NCBI RefSeq assembly: GCF_009455625.1
Contig: NZ_QPEQ01000001.1
Span: forward strand, 186,001 to 250,000
DNA: 64,000 nucleotides
Origin: Paraburkholderia bonniea
Lineage (GTDB): Bacteria; Pseudomonadota; Gammaproteobacteria; Burkholderiales; Burkholderiaceae
Direction: 5' to 3'
This document shows, piece after piece, positions 45,999 through 55,050 of this stretch; the stretch's first letter is position 1, and each line of letters starts with the position of its first letter. Below the pieces are notes generated by a model. It made no database searches and was not told the origin of the DNA. It was given only the letters and a program-made list of their open reading frames with translations. Position numbers and translations under genes: made by a program.

Positions 45999-46729
45999 TC
46001 CCCCACCAGAAACATCCGCGTCACCGGGTACTGCAGCGAAGGCGCGCTGATACGAACCTCAAGCCCCGTGACCGAGCGCGGCAACGGCGCGTTGCCCAGC
46101 TGCGGCACTTTCAGATTGTTGTTGTTCGTCGTCAGCGCGTTTTCCACGGATTTCATCGTCGTGGTCCAACCGGTTTTCGGCACATACACCCGCACCTGAA
46201 TCGCACCCACGCCGCCCATTAACGGCACTGCGCTCCAGGTATCGTTTTCGCCCGCCGCCAGCGTGCGCCGCAACTCACCGACATTGGCCAGCGGCACCGA
46301 CGCATAGCGCACGATCCGGCCCTCGCTGATGCGATAGCGCACCACTTGCAAGCGCGGTGCCACACCGGGCAAATCCATCTCGCGCACGATCTGCACCACA
46401 TTACCGCTCAGCGATACCGCTGGCTGGCCCGCTTCATCATCGGAACTTGCCTTGCGCGCATCAATGCGCAGTTGGTCGAATAACTGGGCGAACACCCGTT
46501 CATCTTCCATCGAATGCGTGATGATCTGGCGGCCCCGGATGATCTGGTCAAGCCCGCGCCAGGACAGCACAGCCACCACCGCCAGAATGGCAATCGCCAC
46601 CAGCAGTTCGATCAGCGTGAAGCCACCCATGCGCAACCGGCGCGGTGCCCCGCGCGACACCGCGCGCTGCCGCACAAGCGGACAGAGGCCGGAGCGCTCA
46701 GAACGCTCAGAGTGAACGGCTGGTTTCAT
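45995..46729 (-). CDS. gspJ: Type II secretion minor pseudopilin J
   Basis: 244 aa. Type IV prepilin-like leader with cleavage after MGG and FTLIELLVAIAILAVVAVLSWRG, containing Glu5. GspJ-like globular domain follows. The leader is long (about 35 residues) and Arg/Ser-rich. Overlaps gspI by 23 nt, consistent with operon coupling. Confidence 0.93.
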   Translation of the reverse strand: MKPAVHSERSERSGLCPLVRQRAVSRGAPRRLRMGGFTLIELLVAIAILAVVAVLSWRGLDQIIRGRQIITHSMEDERVFAQLFDQLRIDARKASSDDEAGQPAVSLSGNVVQIVREMDLPGVAPRLQVVRYRISEGRIVRYASVPLANVGELRRTLAAGENDTWSAVPLMGGVGAIQVRVYVPKTGWTTTMKSVENALTTNNNNLKVPQLGNAPLPRSVTGLEVRISAPSLQYPVTRMFLVGE

Positions 46730-47147
46730 TGGGAACGACCGCCACCATCTGGGCGAGATTACCCCCGCGTCCAGGCATCGTCACCGACACCTCGACACGG
46801 CGAAAAACTGGATTAGGCGTCGCCGTCACGCGCGCCGTGCACATCAGCGTCAGGCTGCCCTGGGAGCAGTCAAAACTTTGCTCGCCCACCTCTGGCCAGG
46901 CGTGCGTGAGCCGCATCTGAGCCAGCGTGTTATCCGCGCTCCAGCCCGCCAGAAGACGTTGATGCAATTCGGTCTGAGCGCTGGCGAGACTACCCACCGC
47001 CCGCAACGAAGCCGCCAGCGCCACCGCGACAATCGCCAGCGCCACCAGCACTTCGATCATCGTGAAGCCACGTGCGGCCCGCATCCGGCCAGCGCCGCGA
47101 GCCAAAGAAAAAACGCGCCCAAGGCGCGGTATCTCAGCGGACTTCAT
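46707..47147 (-). CDS. gspI: Type II secretion minor pseudopilin I
   Basis: 146 aa from ATG 47147. Prepilin motif RG-FTMIEVLVALAIVAVALAASLRAVG with Glu5, then the GspI core with two Cys (FDCSQG, LMCTAR) that probably pair. The longer frame to 47237 is rejected because it would add 30 residues before an already adequate leader. Overlaps gspH by 14 nt. Confidence 0.92.
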   Translation of the reverse strand: MKSAEIPRLGRVFSLARGAGRMRAARGFTMIEVLVALAIVAVALAASLRAVGSLASAQTELHQRLLAGWSADNTLAQMRLTHAWPEVGEQSFDCSQGSLTLMCTARVTATPNPVFRRVEVSVTMPGRGGNLAQMVAVVPNETSRSL

Positions 47148-47640
47148 AACGGCCATTTCCCGTACCGGTGATCGTCGCGTGCCCAACTGCGGCGAACAGC
47201 GTGACCTGCACCGGCACATCAATGCTTTCGGTGCCAAACACCACGCGTTGGGCGCTGGTGTCCGAGCCCGGATAGTTAATCGAGACGCTCGTCACGCCCC
47301 CTTCCCAGCGGCGCGGCCCAAGCAGGTCATCGCGCAGCGGACGCCAGCCATCGCTGGTACGGATATCAAAACGAAAGCCGCCATCAACCGGCTGCCACGC
47401 CACCGGACGGGCGCGCACCTGAGCCTCATCGCCAGCAGATTCGAACAACAACGCGAGACGCTGCGCTTCTTCGTTGAGATCAGTACGAGGGTTACGCGTG
47501 AGCGTCAGCGAAGCCAGCGAAATCAGCAAACCAGCGATCACCAGCACCACCAGCATTTCAAGCAGCGTGAAACCCGCCGCACCAGGCCTGATGCGGCGGG
47601 TTTCACGTAATGCGACAGCTGGCGGCAAGACTATTGCCAC
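47134..47640 (-). CDS. gspH: Type II secretion minor pseudopilin H
   Basis: 168 aa. Prepilin motif AAG-FTLLEMLVVLVIAGLLISLASLT with Glu5. Start GTG 47640, which lies inside the last codons of gspG (10-nt overlap); no ATG is available before the pilin helix. GspH-like beta domain with the C-terminal GNGRYEVR. Confidence 0.9.
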   Translation of the reverse strand: MAIVLPPAVALRETRRIRPGAAGFTLLEMLVVLVIAGLLISLASLTLTRNPRTDLNEEAQRLALLFESAGDEAQVRARPVAWQPVDGGFRFDIRTSDGWRPLRDDLLGPRRWEGGVTSVSINYPGSDTSAQRVVFGTESIDVPVQVTLFAAVGHATITGTGNGRYEVR

Positions 47641-48095
47641 GAGCCTACATCGGCGTCGTTACCATCGCCGCCGGCCTTGCCATCCGCGCCATAGCTAAAG
47701 ACGTCGATCTCGCCATGCACGCCTGGATTCAGATACTGGTAAGTGTTGCCCCATGGGTCATTCGGCAGACGCTCAAGATAGCCACCGTCTTTCCAGTTGT
47801 TTGGCACTGGATCAGTGCCGGGCTTTTCGATCAACGCGCGCAGCCCTTGATCCTGAGTGGGATAACGACCGTTATCGAGGCGATACAGTTTCAGCGCCTG
47901 CATCATCGTGCCGATGTCCTGCTTGGCCGCGACCCGGCGTGCTTCGTCCGGACGGCTCATGATTTTTGGCACGATTAGCGCGGCCAAAATGCCAAGGATG
48001 GCGATCACGACCATGATTTCGATTAGCGTGAACCCTCGTTGACGGCGGGTGCGCACTCCGGCGAGTGCGGTGCGGCGATTGGTCCACAGTTGCAT
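47631..48095 (-). CDS. gspG: Type II secretion major pseudopilin G
   Basis: 154 aa. Leader of ~20 residues then RG-FTLIEIMVVIAILGILAALIVPKIM with Glu5. Globular domain with QDIGTMMQALKLYRLDNGRYPT, calcium-site loop residues in the C-terminal SYGADGKAGG region, and WGNTYQYLNPG. Builds the pseudopilus. First gene of the gspG-N transcription unit, divergent from gspC. Confidence 0.96.
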   Translation of the reverse strand: MQLWTNRRTALAGVRTRRQRGFTLIEIMVVIAILGILAALIVPKIMSRPDEARRVAAKQDIGTMMQALKLYRLDNGRYPTQDQGLRALIEKPGTDPVPNNWKDGGYLERLPNDPWGNTYQYLNPGVHGEIDVFSYGADGKAGGDGNDADVGSWQ

Positions 48096-48263
48096 AGCTA
48101 GCGTCCTTTTTCAAAAAAATAGGGGTCGGTCAGATAAAGCCGTTACATCACAGATAAAGCATGCCGCTGTGACCGGCGCGTCATTCTAATGTCATCCGGG
48201 ACGGCTCCCGAGAGGGCAAAGCGACGCAGCTCAGGGCTTTCGCAGATTTCACAAATCCGTACA

Positions 48264-48686
48264 ATGGCGCGCATGAACGCTCTCCAGATACGACTTCTTG
48301 CGCTCGCGCTGTTCGCGGTTTTCTGCGCAACCCTCACTTACTGGGCCATTACGCTCACGTCACACAACGGTGCGCCGTTGCCTGCCGCGGCTGTCCGCGC
48401 CCCGGTTTCAGTCGAACAAACCGCCACGCTCTTTGGCGGCCAGCTTACGCGCAGCATCAACCAGGATGTGCGTTTGTTCGGTGTGCTGGCGCTGCGCGAA
48501 GGCGCGGCGGCAATCATCAGCACAGGCGGTGAGCCTTCGCGGGCAGTGTCGCTGGGCAGCACGATCATGCAAGGCGCAACGCTAGCCGAAATTCGCAGCC
48601 GCTCAATCGTCGTCGACCACAACGGCGTCCACTCCGAAGTTTTCCTGCCCACCAACGTTTCTGGCCCGGCCATTTACGTACGCTAG
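48264..48686 (+). CDS. gspC: Type II secretion protein C, short form
   Basis: About 140 aa from ATG 48264 (48273 also possible). N-terminal cytoplasmic Arg/Gln residues, one TM (LLALALFAVFCATLTYWAI) and an HR-like periplasmic domain (TATLFGG ... FGVLALREGAAAIIS ... VSLGSTIMQGATLAEI). It links the inner platform to the secretin. No PDZ or coiled coil. It is inverted between gspF and gspG, the arrangement I recall for Burkholderia gsp clusters. Confidence 0.85.
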   Translation: MARMNALQIRLLALALFAVFCATLTYWAITLTSHNGAPLPAAAVRAPVSVEQTATLFGGQLTRSINQDVRLFGVLALREGAAAIISTGGEPSRAVSLGSTIMQGATLAEIRSRSIVVDHNGVHSEVFLPTNVSGPAIYVR

Positions 48687-48787
48687 CGCGTCACACGTGC
48701 ATTGCCGCTATCCGGTTGCGTGCGGTGCGCTGCAGGTGCCGCGGGCCCAACCCATACAGCACCTCACCGCACAGCGGACATAGCCGC

Positions 48788-50005
48788 TTACTGCACCAGA
48801 TTGTTCAATTCGATGATCGGCAGCATCACCGCCAGCACGATCACCAGCACCACCCCGCCCATCGCCAGAATCAGCAACGGCTCCAGCAAGCTCGTCAGGA
48901 ACATCGTGCGCCGCTCCAGCTCACGCGCCTCGCCTTCGGCGGCGCGGTCAAGCATGGTCGTCACATCGCCGGTGGCTTCACCCGAACGAATCAAATGCAC
49001 TAGCACTGGCGGAAACGTCTTGGTATTGCCCAGCGCCCGTGACAGCGACGTGCCTTCACGCACCCGCACGATGGCGTCGTCGATATTGCCGCGCATCGCG
49101 CGATTGCTAAGGGTTTCGCTAGCGGCCTGCAACGCACGCAGAATCGGCACGCCTGCGGCCGTCAAAATGGCCAGCGTGCTGGCAAAACGCACCGTGTTAT
49201 AGCCCCGCACCAGCTTGCCAAAGAGCGGCGCGCCCAGAACCCAGCGATCAAACGCAAAGCGCGGCCCGGGCTGCGCCAGCACCGAGCGCACCACATACAC
49301 CAGCAGCGCCAGCCCCAGCAGCAGCGCCCACCACCAGTGCCGCACGAAATCCGAAAGCGCCATCATCATCAGCGTCAGAAAGGGCAGTTGCTGTTTGGTA
49401 CTGGCAAACACATTGACCACCTGAGGCACGACGTAGCTCAGCAAAAACGTCACGATGCCAAACGCAATCAGCGTGACGATCATCGGATAGGTGAACGCCA
49501 GCACGATTTTTTGTTTAAGCGCATTGCGCTGTTCGATGTAGTCAGCGAGACGCGACAGCACCAGTCCCAGCTTGCCGGTGTGCTCACCTGCGGCAACCAG
49601 CGCGCGATAAATTTCGGGGAAATCACGGGGATGCTGTGCCAGTGCGCTAGCAAACGAATGGCCGCCCAGCACTTCGGCACGAATCGACGCCATGAGCTCG
49701 CGGATGTAATCACGCTCTGACTGCTCGGTAAGCACTGCGAGGGTTTCGTCCAGGGGCAGCCCGGCGATCAGCAGGCTGGCGATTTGCCGCGTCAGGATGG
49801 CTTGCTCGCGTTGCGACAACCGCCGCCCAAGCGACAGCCGCTGACTACGCTCGCCCCGGGTGCGGGTCGCGGCGGGCTCGACCACCAGCGGCGTCAGCCC
49901 TTGAGTGCGAAGCTGGGTACGGGCGCTGCGAGCGCTATCGGCATCCAGCACGCCTTTTTGCGCCTTGCCCGCAGCATCAATCGCTTCGTAACGGAATGCA
50001 GGCAT
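48788..50005 (-). CDS. gspF: Type II secretion platform protein F
   Basis: 405 aa polytopic inner-membrane protein: N-terminal cytoplasmic domain MPAFRYEAIDAAGKAQKGVLDAD, two T2SSF repeats (QIASLLIAGLPLDETLAVL and FASTLAILTAAGVPILRALQAA) and three or four TM segments. Starts 4 bp after the gspE stop. Third gene of the gspDEF unit. Confidence 0.96.
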   Translation of the reverse strand: MPAFRYEAIDAAGKAQKGVLDADSARSARTQLRTQGLTPLVVEPAATRTRGERSQRLSLGRRLSQREQAILTRQIASLLIAGLPLDETLAVLTEQSERDYIRELMASIRAEVLGGHSFASALAQHPRDFPEIYRALVAAGEHTGKLGLVLSRLADYIEQRNALKQKIVLAFTYPMIVTLIAFGIVTFLLSYVVPQVVNVFASTKQQLPFLTLMMMALSDFVRHWWWALLLGLALLVYVVRSVLAQPGPRFAFDRWVLGAPLFGKLVRGYNTVRFASTLAILTAAGVPILRALQAASETLSNRAMRGNIDDAIVRVREGTSLSRALGNTKTFPPVLVHLIRSGEATGDVTTMLDRAAEGEARELERRTMFLTSLLEPLLILAMGGVVLVIVLAVMLPIIELNNLVQ

Positions 50006-50009
50006 CCGT

Positions 50010-51563
50010 TCAGGCTCCCGTTACGCGAATCACTTCTTCCCGCGACGTCAGGCCGGATTCGAGCCAGCGATCGCCATCCTCACGCAGGGTGCGCATGCCT
50101 TGCGCGCGGCCTGCCGCCAGAATCTCTGAATCAGCCGCATTGCGATGAATCAGCGCGCGAATAGGCTCGTCGATCAGCAGCAGTTCATACACCCCGCGCC
50201 GCCCGGCATAGCCCGAATGACCGCAACGCTCACAACCAACCGGGTGCCACTGGGTGCGTTGCACGCCATCCTCGCCGGTTTCGCTGCGCTCTTCCTTGCA
50301 CACCGGGCACAAACGCCGCACCAGCCGTTGCGCCAGCACACCCAGCAAAGACGACGCCAGCAGATAAGGCTCAACGCCCATATCGGTCAAACGTGTCACG
50401 GCGGAAGCGGCATCGTTGGTATGCAGCGTGGCCAGCACCAGGTGGCCCGTGAGCGATGCCTGAACGGCAATCTGCGCGGTTTCGAGATCGCGGATTTCGC
50501 CAATCATGATGACGTCCGGGTCTTGCCGCAGGATCGAGCGCAAGGCCCGCGCAAAATTCATCCCGATCCGCTCGTTGACCTGAGTCTGGCCAATGCCAGA
50601 CAAGTCGTATTCGATCGGATCTTCGACCGTCATGATGTTGGTGGTCGCGGTTTCGAGCCGTGACATCGACGCATACAGCGTGGTGGTTTTACCCGAGCCC
50701 GTCGGGCCCGTCACCAGCACGATGCCGTGCGGACGCGCAATCAGCCTGTCGAATTTGACCAGGGTATCTGCCGCCATGCCGAGGGCTTCGAGATTGAGCC
50801 GCGCCGCATCTTTTTCGAGCAGCCGCAAGACCGCGCGCTCGCCATGCCCGGTGGGCAGTGTCGAAACCCGCACGTCCACCGGGCGGCCACCCACGCGCAG
50901 CGTGATCCGGCCATCCTGAGGCAGGCGTTTTTCAGCGATATCGAGCTGCGCCATGATCTTGATGCGCGAAATCAGCGCGCCATGCAGCGCCTTTTTGGGC
51001 CGAACCACATCGCGCAGCGTGCCATCGACACGGAAACGCACCACCGAGGCATTTTCAAACGGCTCGATATGGATATCCGACGCCTGTTCGCGCGCGGCCT
51101 GGGTGAGCAACGCATTAATCATCCGGATGATCGGTGCGTCGTCCTCCGATTCCAGCAGATCTTCTACTTCGGGGATGTCCTGCATCAAGCGCGACAGGTC
51201 AACTTCACCTTCCACCTCGCCCACCACTTGCGCGGCGCTGCCATCCTGGCGCGCATAGGCCTGATTGATCGCCTGGGCCAGATCCGCTGCGGGCACACGC
51301 AACACCGATAACGCACCGAAATTGCGCGCGATTTCAGCTAATGCGGCATCGCTGGTGCGTTCGCTAATCCAGACTTCAAGACCCTCCGCACGCTGCTGCG
51401 CCACCAGAATCTGGCCGTTCTTCGCAAAGCCATAAGGCACCAGGCGAGCGGCAAGCGGCGAAGGTGCTTCGCGCTCGCTCTCTTCGGCAGGCGCGGCATG
51501 ATCGTTCAGTGGCATCTGCCCAGGCCCCGTTGCAGCCCCTGCAGCGGAAGACGGCGTGTTCAT
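50010..51563 (-). CDS. gspE: Type II secretion ATPase E
   Basis: 517 aa cytoplasmic ATPase. N1E/N2E domains, Walker A GPTGSGKTTTLYAS, Asp box EDPIEYDLSG, Walker B-like RSILRQDPDVIMIGEIRD, His box ASLTGHLVLATLHTNDA, and the tetracysteine zinc motif (CPVC ... CERC) near residue 430. ATG 51563 overlaps the gspD stop by 4 nt (ATGA). Confidence 0.97.
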   Translation of the reverse strand: MNTPSSAAGAATGPGQMPLNDHAAPAEESEREAPSPLAARLVPYGFAKNGQILVAQQRAEGLEVWISERTSDAALAEIARNFGALSVLRVPAADLAQAINQAYARQDGSAAQVVGEVEGEVDLSRLMQDIPEVEDLLESEDDAPIIRMINALLTQAAREQASDIHIEPFENASVVRFRVDGTLRDVVRPKKALHGALISRIKIMAQLDIAEKRLPQDGRITLRVGGRPVDVRVSTLPTGHGERAVLRLLEKDAARLNLEALGMAADTLVKFDRLIARPHGIVLVTGPTGSGKTTTLYASMSRLETATTNIMTVEDPIEYDLSGIGQTQVNERIGMNFARALRSILRQDPDVIMIGEIRDLETAQIAVQASLTGHLVLATLHTNDAASAVTRLTDMGVEPYLLASSLLGVLAQRLVRRLCPVCKEERSETGEDGVQRTQWHPVGCERCGHSGYAGRRGVYELLLIDEPIRALIHRNAADSEILAAGRAQGMRTLREDGDRWLESGLTSREEVIRVTGA

Positions 51564-53854
51564 GGATGATCCCCAGACCAGGGCGTCGCGCCTTGCGTGC
51601 CCGCGGGTGCCGCTTGCGGCTCAAGCGGCTTCGGCGCAGGCTGGCGGGTCATCCGGGTCAGGTCGAACAAGTTCTCAGCGGGGACAGCGCCCTGGCTCGG
51701 ACCTGGCGGCAACGGCGGCAACTGCGGAATATCGTTGTCGCGGATCAAGCGGTTATCCGTCTGATAACCACCCTGCGTATCGCGCAAATAATCGTAACGG
51801 CTCGAAGTAATCGACGAAATCGTCGCCTGATCCCGCACGATCACCGGCCGCAGAAACACCATCAAATTGGTTTTCGTGCGGCTCTTGTTTTCTGAACGGA
51901 ATAGTTGGCCCAGCCAGGGAATATCACCGAGCAACGGGATTTTCGATGCGCCGTTGTTGTACTGATCCTGCATCAAGCCGCCAAGCACGATGATTTCGCC
52001 ATCATCGGCCAGCACGGTGGAACGGATTGAGCGCTTGTTGATGGTGACGCCGCCCGGATTGGCAGCGGTATTGGCTGCAACGGAAGAATCTTCCTGATAG
52101 AGCTGGAGCTTCAGCACGCCGCCTTCGGTGATCTGCGGCTTGATATGCAAGGTCACGCCCACATCTTGCCGGTCGAAGGTATTAAAGGCGGTGACTGAAG
52201 TAGCCGAGTTAGCGGTTGGCGTGGCATAGGAGCCGGTCACCACTGGCACGTTCTGGCCAACGACAATCTTCGCTTCTTCGTTATCCAGCGTAATCAGGTT
52301 AGGTGTCGACAGAATGTTCGCGTCACTCGATTGCGATAGCGCCTGCAACAACCCACCCAAGCCAAACACGTTACCGAACTTGTGCAGCAACCCGACATTC
52401 AGGCCGTTGTTCAGCAAGTTGCTACCCGCCGCGGCTAACCCAGCAGCCGGATTAGCCGCGATCACGTTCCCTGTCGCCGTCAGGTTGACGATGCTCTGGC
52501 TGCCGTTGGTGCCAAAGTTCGAACCGCCGAACAATGCGTTATTGCCCCCTTGTGACAACAGCGCACCTTGCCATTGAATTCCAAGATTCGAACCCGTTGT
52601 GGCAGACAGTTCGACGATCAGCGCTTCGATATACACCTGAGGCCGGCGCGCATCGAGCTGGTCGATCACCGCCCGCAGATTGCGATACACCGGATCGGAC
52701 GCGGTAATGATCAGCGAATTGGTTGCCGGATCGGCCTGGATCATGCCGCCCGGCTGGTTATCGTTGCTGCTGTTGCTGTCGTTGCTGGAGAACCCGCCGT
52801 TATCGCTATTGCTGCCGCCCGACATCGGGTTGCTTGATGAGCCACTGCCAGAACCCGACGGCAGGGGCGGCAAGCCAGGCGTTCCAGTTGAGTTGCTACC
52901 GCCAATGCCACCGCCGTTGCTATTGCTGTTCTGGTTAAAGGTATTGGCGTTGCCGGACGAATTATCGTTACCGCTGCCTTTGCCCAGCATGCCGCGCAAA
53001 GTTTTGGCGAGACGCACGGCATCGGCATTACGCAGCGTCACGACGTGCATGTTGCCGAGCTGTGCCGTGGGCGCATCGAGTTGTTTCGCCAGCGCCTTGG
53101 CGGCTGACAGACGCGCGCCACTCGACGCCCGCAACAGCAGCGCATTAATGCGCGCATCGGCCGTTACTGACACTTTCAGCGTGGCATCGGTGCTACCGAC
53201 CGCACCCGGATCCAGCATCTTCGACAGTTGCGCGGCGACATCGAGCGCATTGGCATTTTTCAGTGGAACGACTTCGACTTGCTGGCCCGCTGCGGTATCA
53301 ACACCCGCGATGATGCGTGCAATGCGGCGCACGTTATCGGCGTAATCCGTGACGACAATCGTGTTGTTGGCCGGATAAGCCGCCACGGTATTGTTCGGCG
53401 AAATAAGCGGACGCAGCACCGGCAGCAGGTTGTTGGCCGATTCGTTTTTGAGCTGGAATATCTGGGTGACAACCTGATCGCCACTGGCCGCCGGATTGTT
53501 ACCGACATGCGTCGGCACCCCCTGGAGTTTTGCATCCGCTTCCGGCACGACTTTGAGCAGGCCGAAATCCTGAACCAGGCTAAAGCCCTGCATACGCAAC
53601 GCGGACTGCAGGATTTTTAGCGCCTGAGCCTCCGGCACAGGCTTCTCGGACACCAGATTTATCTGGCCCTTTACGCGTGGATCAACAATGATCGTTTTGC
53701 CCGTTGCGACGCCAATTGCCTTGGCAACCTGGTCGATATCGGCGTTGACGAAATTTAATGTCACCTGGGCGTAGGCCGCCTGTGTGGTGAGTAATCCGGC
53801 AACTAGCAGCGCCGTTGCAATGCGACGCAATGCCATACGGTTTCTTCTTCTCAT
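51560..53854 (-). CDS. gspD: Type II secretion secretin D
   Basis: About 764 aa. Signal peptide after an Arg-rich start, N0 domain (VTLNFVNADIDQVAKAIG), N1-N3 domains, a Ser/Gly/Asn low-complexity insert (residues ~300-375), then the secretin core with VGQNVPVVTGSY, DVGVTLHIKPQI and VPLLGDIPWLGQLF-type ending. The C-terminal Pro-rich tail has no clear S domain. Starts at 53854 or 53836 (the latter has an agaagaag site) give the same mature protein. First gene of the gspDEF unit. Confidence 0.95.
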   Translation of the reverse strand: MRRRNRMALRRIATALLVAGLLTTQAAYAQVTLNFVNADIDQVAKAIGVATGKTIIVDPRVKGQINLVSEKPVPEAQALKILQSALRMQGFSLVQDFGLLKVVPEADAKLQGVPTHVGNNPAASGDQVVTQIFQLKNESANNLLPVLRPLISPNNTVAAYPANNTIVVTDYADNVRRIARIIAGVDTAAGQQVEVVPLKNANALDVAAQLSKMLDPGAVGSTDATLKVSVTADARINALLLRASSGARLSAAKALAKQLDAPTAQLGNMHVVTLRNADAVRLAKTLRGMLGKGSGNDNSSGNANTFNQNSNSNGGGIGGSNSTGTPGLPPLPSGSGSGSSSNPMSGGSNSDNGGFSSNDSNSSNDNQPGGMIQADPATNSLIITASDPVYRNLRAVIDQLDARRPQVYIEALIVELSATTGSNLGIQWQGALLSQGGNNALFGGSNFGTNGSQSIVNLTATGNVIAANPAAGLAAAGSNLLNNGLNVGLLHKFGNVFGLGGLLQALSQSSDANILSTPNLITLDNEEAKIVVGQNVPVVTGSYATPTANSATSVTAFNTFDRQDVGVTLHIKPQITEGGVLKLQLYQEDSSVAANTAANPGGVTINKRSIRSTVLADDGEIIVLGGLMQDQYNNGASKIPLLGDIPWLGQLFRSENKSRTKTNLMVFLRPVIVRDQATISSITSSRYDYLRDTQGGYQTDNRLIRDNDIPQLPPLPPGPSQGAVPAENLFDLTRMTRQPAPKPLEPQAAPAGTQGATPWSGDHP

Positions 53855-54335
53855 GGAATGTGATGTCGGAGCCAACGGCTAAATGCCGCCGAAATGTCAT
53901 GAGCGGACATGCGGGCAAGACGCGGCCTCAGATCCGCCATAACTCAACGCTTGTTGCACGCGGCAAGCGCGTACCCAACGTTTTGTAAGCAGTGACCGTG
54001 GGTGCTCGCAACCCTCTGCCAAAAAACAGTGAACAATACCAGCTTTTCTTGGTAAATCTGTCACAAAAAACAACGAACGTCATGCGCTCTCCGATTGCAC
54101 ACATTCCTTGTGCACTGGGCTCCTGGGCCCTACTGGGGAAGATTTTTCCAGCCTCGAAACCATTTCGGATTGCGCAACGTTAGATCGTTCGTCCAGCTTG
54201 ACTGAGACCCAGCCGCCGGTATCATACGCAGCGGTTCGACACCCTCGATACCCTCGACGCCCAGGCCAAGCTCTCCTTCAAACCTGCACGGCCGTCCAGG
54301 CATCCATGTTTTGCCTTAACAGGAATACTTCATTA
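53855..54335. other. Divergent promoter region gspD / lytic transglycosylase
   Basis: 480 bp without a supported gene. It should hold the gspDEF promoter. Weak repeats such as accctcgataccctcgacgcc at 54241 are seen, but no operator I can name. Confidence 0.45.
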
Positions 54336-54782
54336 ATGACGCGGGCTTTATTCACTACCGCCATCGCATTCTCCGCGCTATTAAGTGCTGGACCAGTACG
54401 CGCTGACTGTTTCGATGAAGCCGCTCGCTACCAAAGCGTCAATCCATTGATCCTGCGTGCCATTGCATGGCAGGAATCACGCAACCGGCCTGATGCCCTG
54501 CATAAAAATACGAATGGCTCGACCGATTACGGCGTGATGCAAATCAATTCAATTCATTTGCCCAGGCTATCCCAGTATGGAATTTCATCCGGCACGCTGA
54601 TGGAGCCATGCAAGAACGTCTATATCGCCGCGTGGCATTTACGCCAGAAGATGAACCGTCACGGCAATAGCTGGGAAGCTGTTGGGGCCTACCACTCGGA
54701 AACCCCCGCGTTAAGAGATAAATACGCTGCGCAGATCGCCGCCATCTTGCGCAAGTGGAATTTGCTGGATGCTGAGCGTTAA
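54336..54782 (+). CDS. IagB/VirB1-like lytic transglycosylase
   Basis: 148 aa with a signal peptide (LFTTAIAFSALLSAGPVRA). SLT domain: catalytic Glu in AWQESRNRPDAL, NGSTDYGVMQINSIHL and the C-terminal VGAYHSET. Cleaves peptidoglycan to open room for envelope machines; family members accompany type III, type IV and type II systems. Next to the gsp cluster but divergent from it. ATG 54336 has acagga upstream; earlier in-frame starts (54108, 54306) are less likely. Confidence 0.88.
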   Translation: MTRALFTTAIAFSALLSAGPVRADCFDEAARYQSVNPLILRAIAWQESRNRPDALHKNTNGSTDYGVMQINSIHLPRLSQYGISSGTLMEPCKNVYIAAWHLRQKMNRHGNSWEAVGAYHSETPALRDKYAAQIAAILRKWNLLDAER

Positions 54783-55050
54783 GCATTGAGGCATTGAGCG
54801 CTGAATAACTTCTGGCACGAAGGCACTAACTAAATAGCGTGCCTTCACGCTAATTCATCTCACTCCTGCCGGTAACAAAAAGCAGAAAAGCCCGTGATAC
54901 CCATCTGATTCAAATAAATACCGCTCATCATCCCCGTCACCCATTCCTGTTGCCGCTTGATGCACAATGGCGGCTTCCTGCTGCCGCTGGTCCACATGCA
55001 AGACAGTGTCTGCGGTGCACCCTTCCCTCCTTGTGATATTCAACACTCCG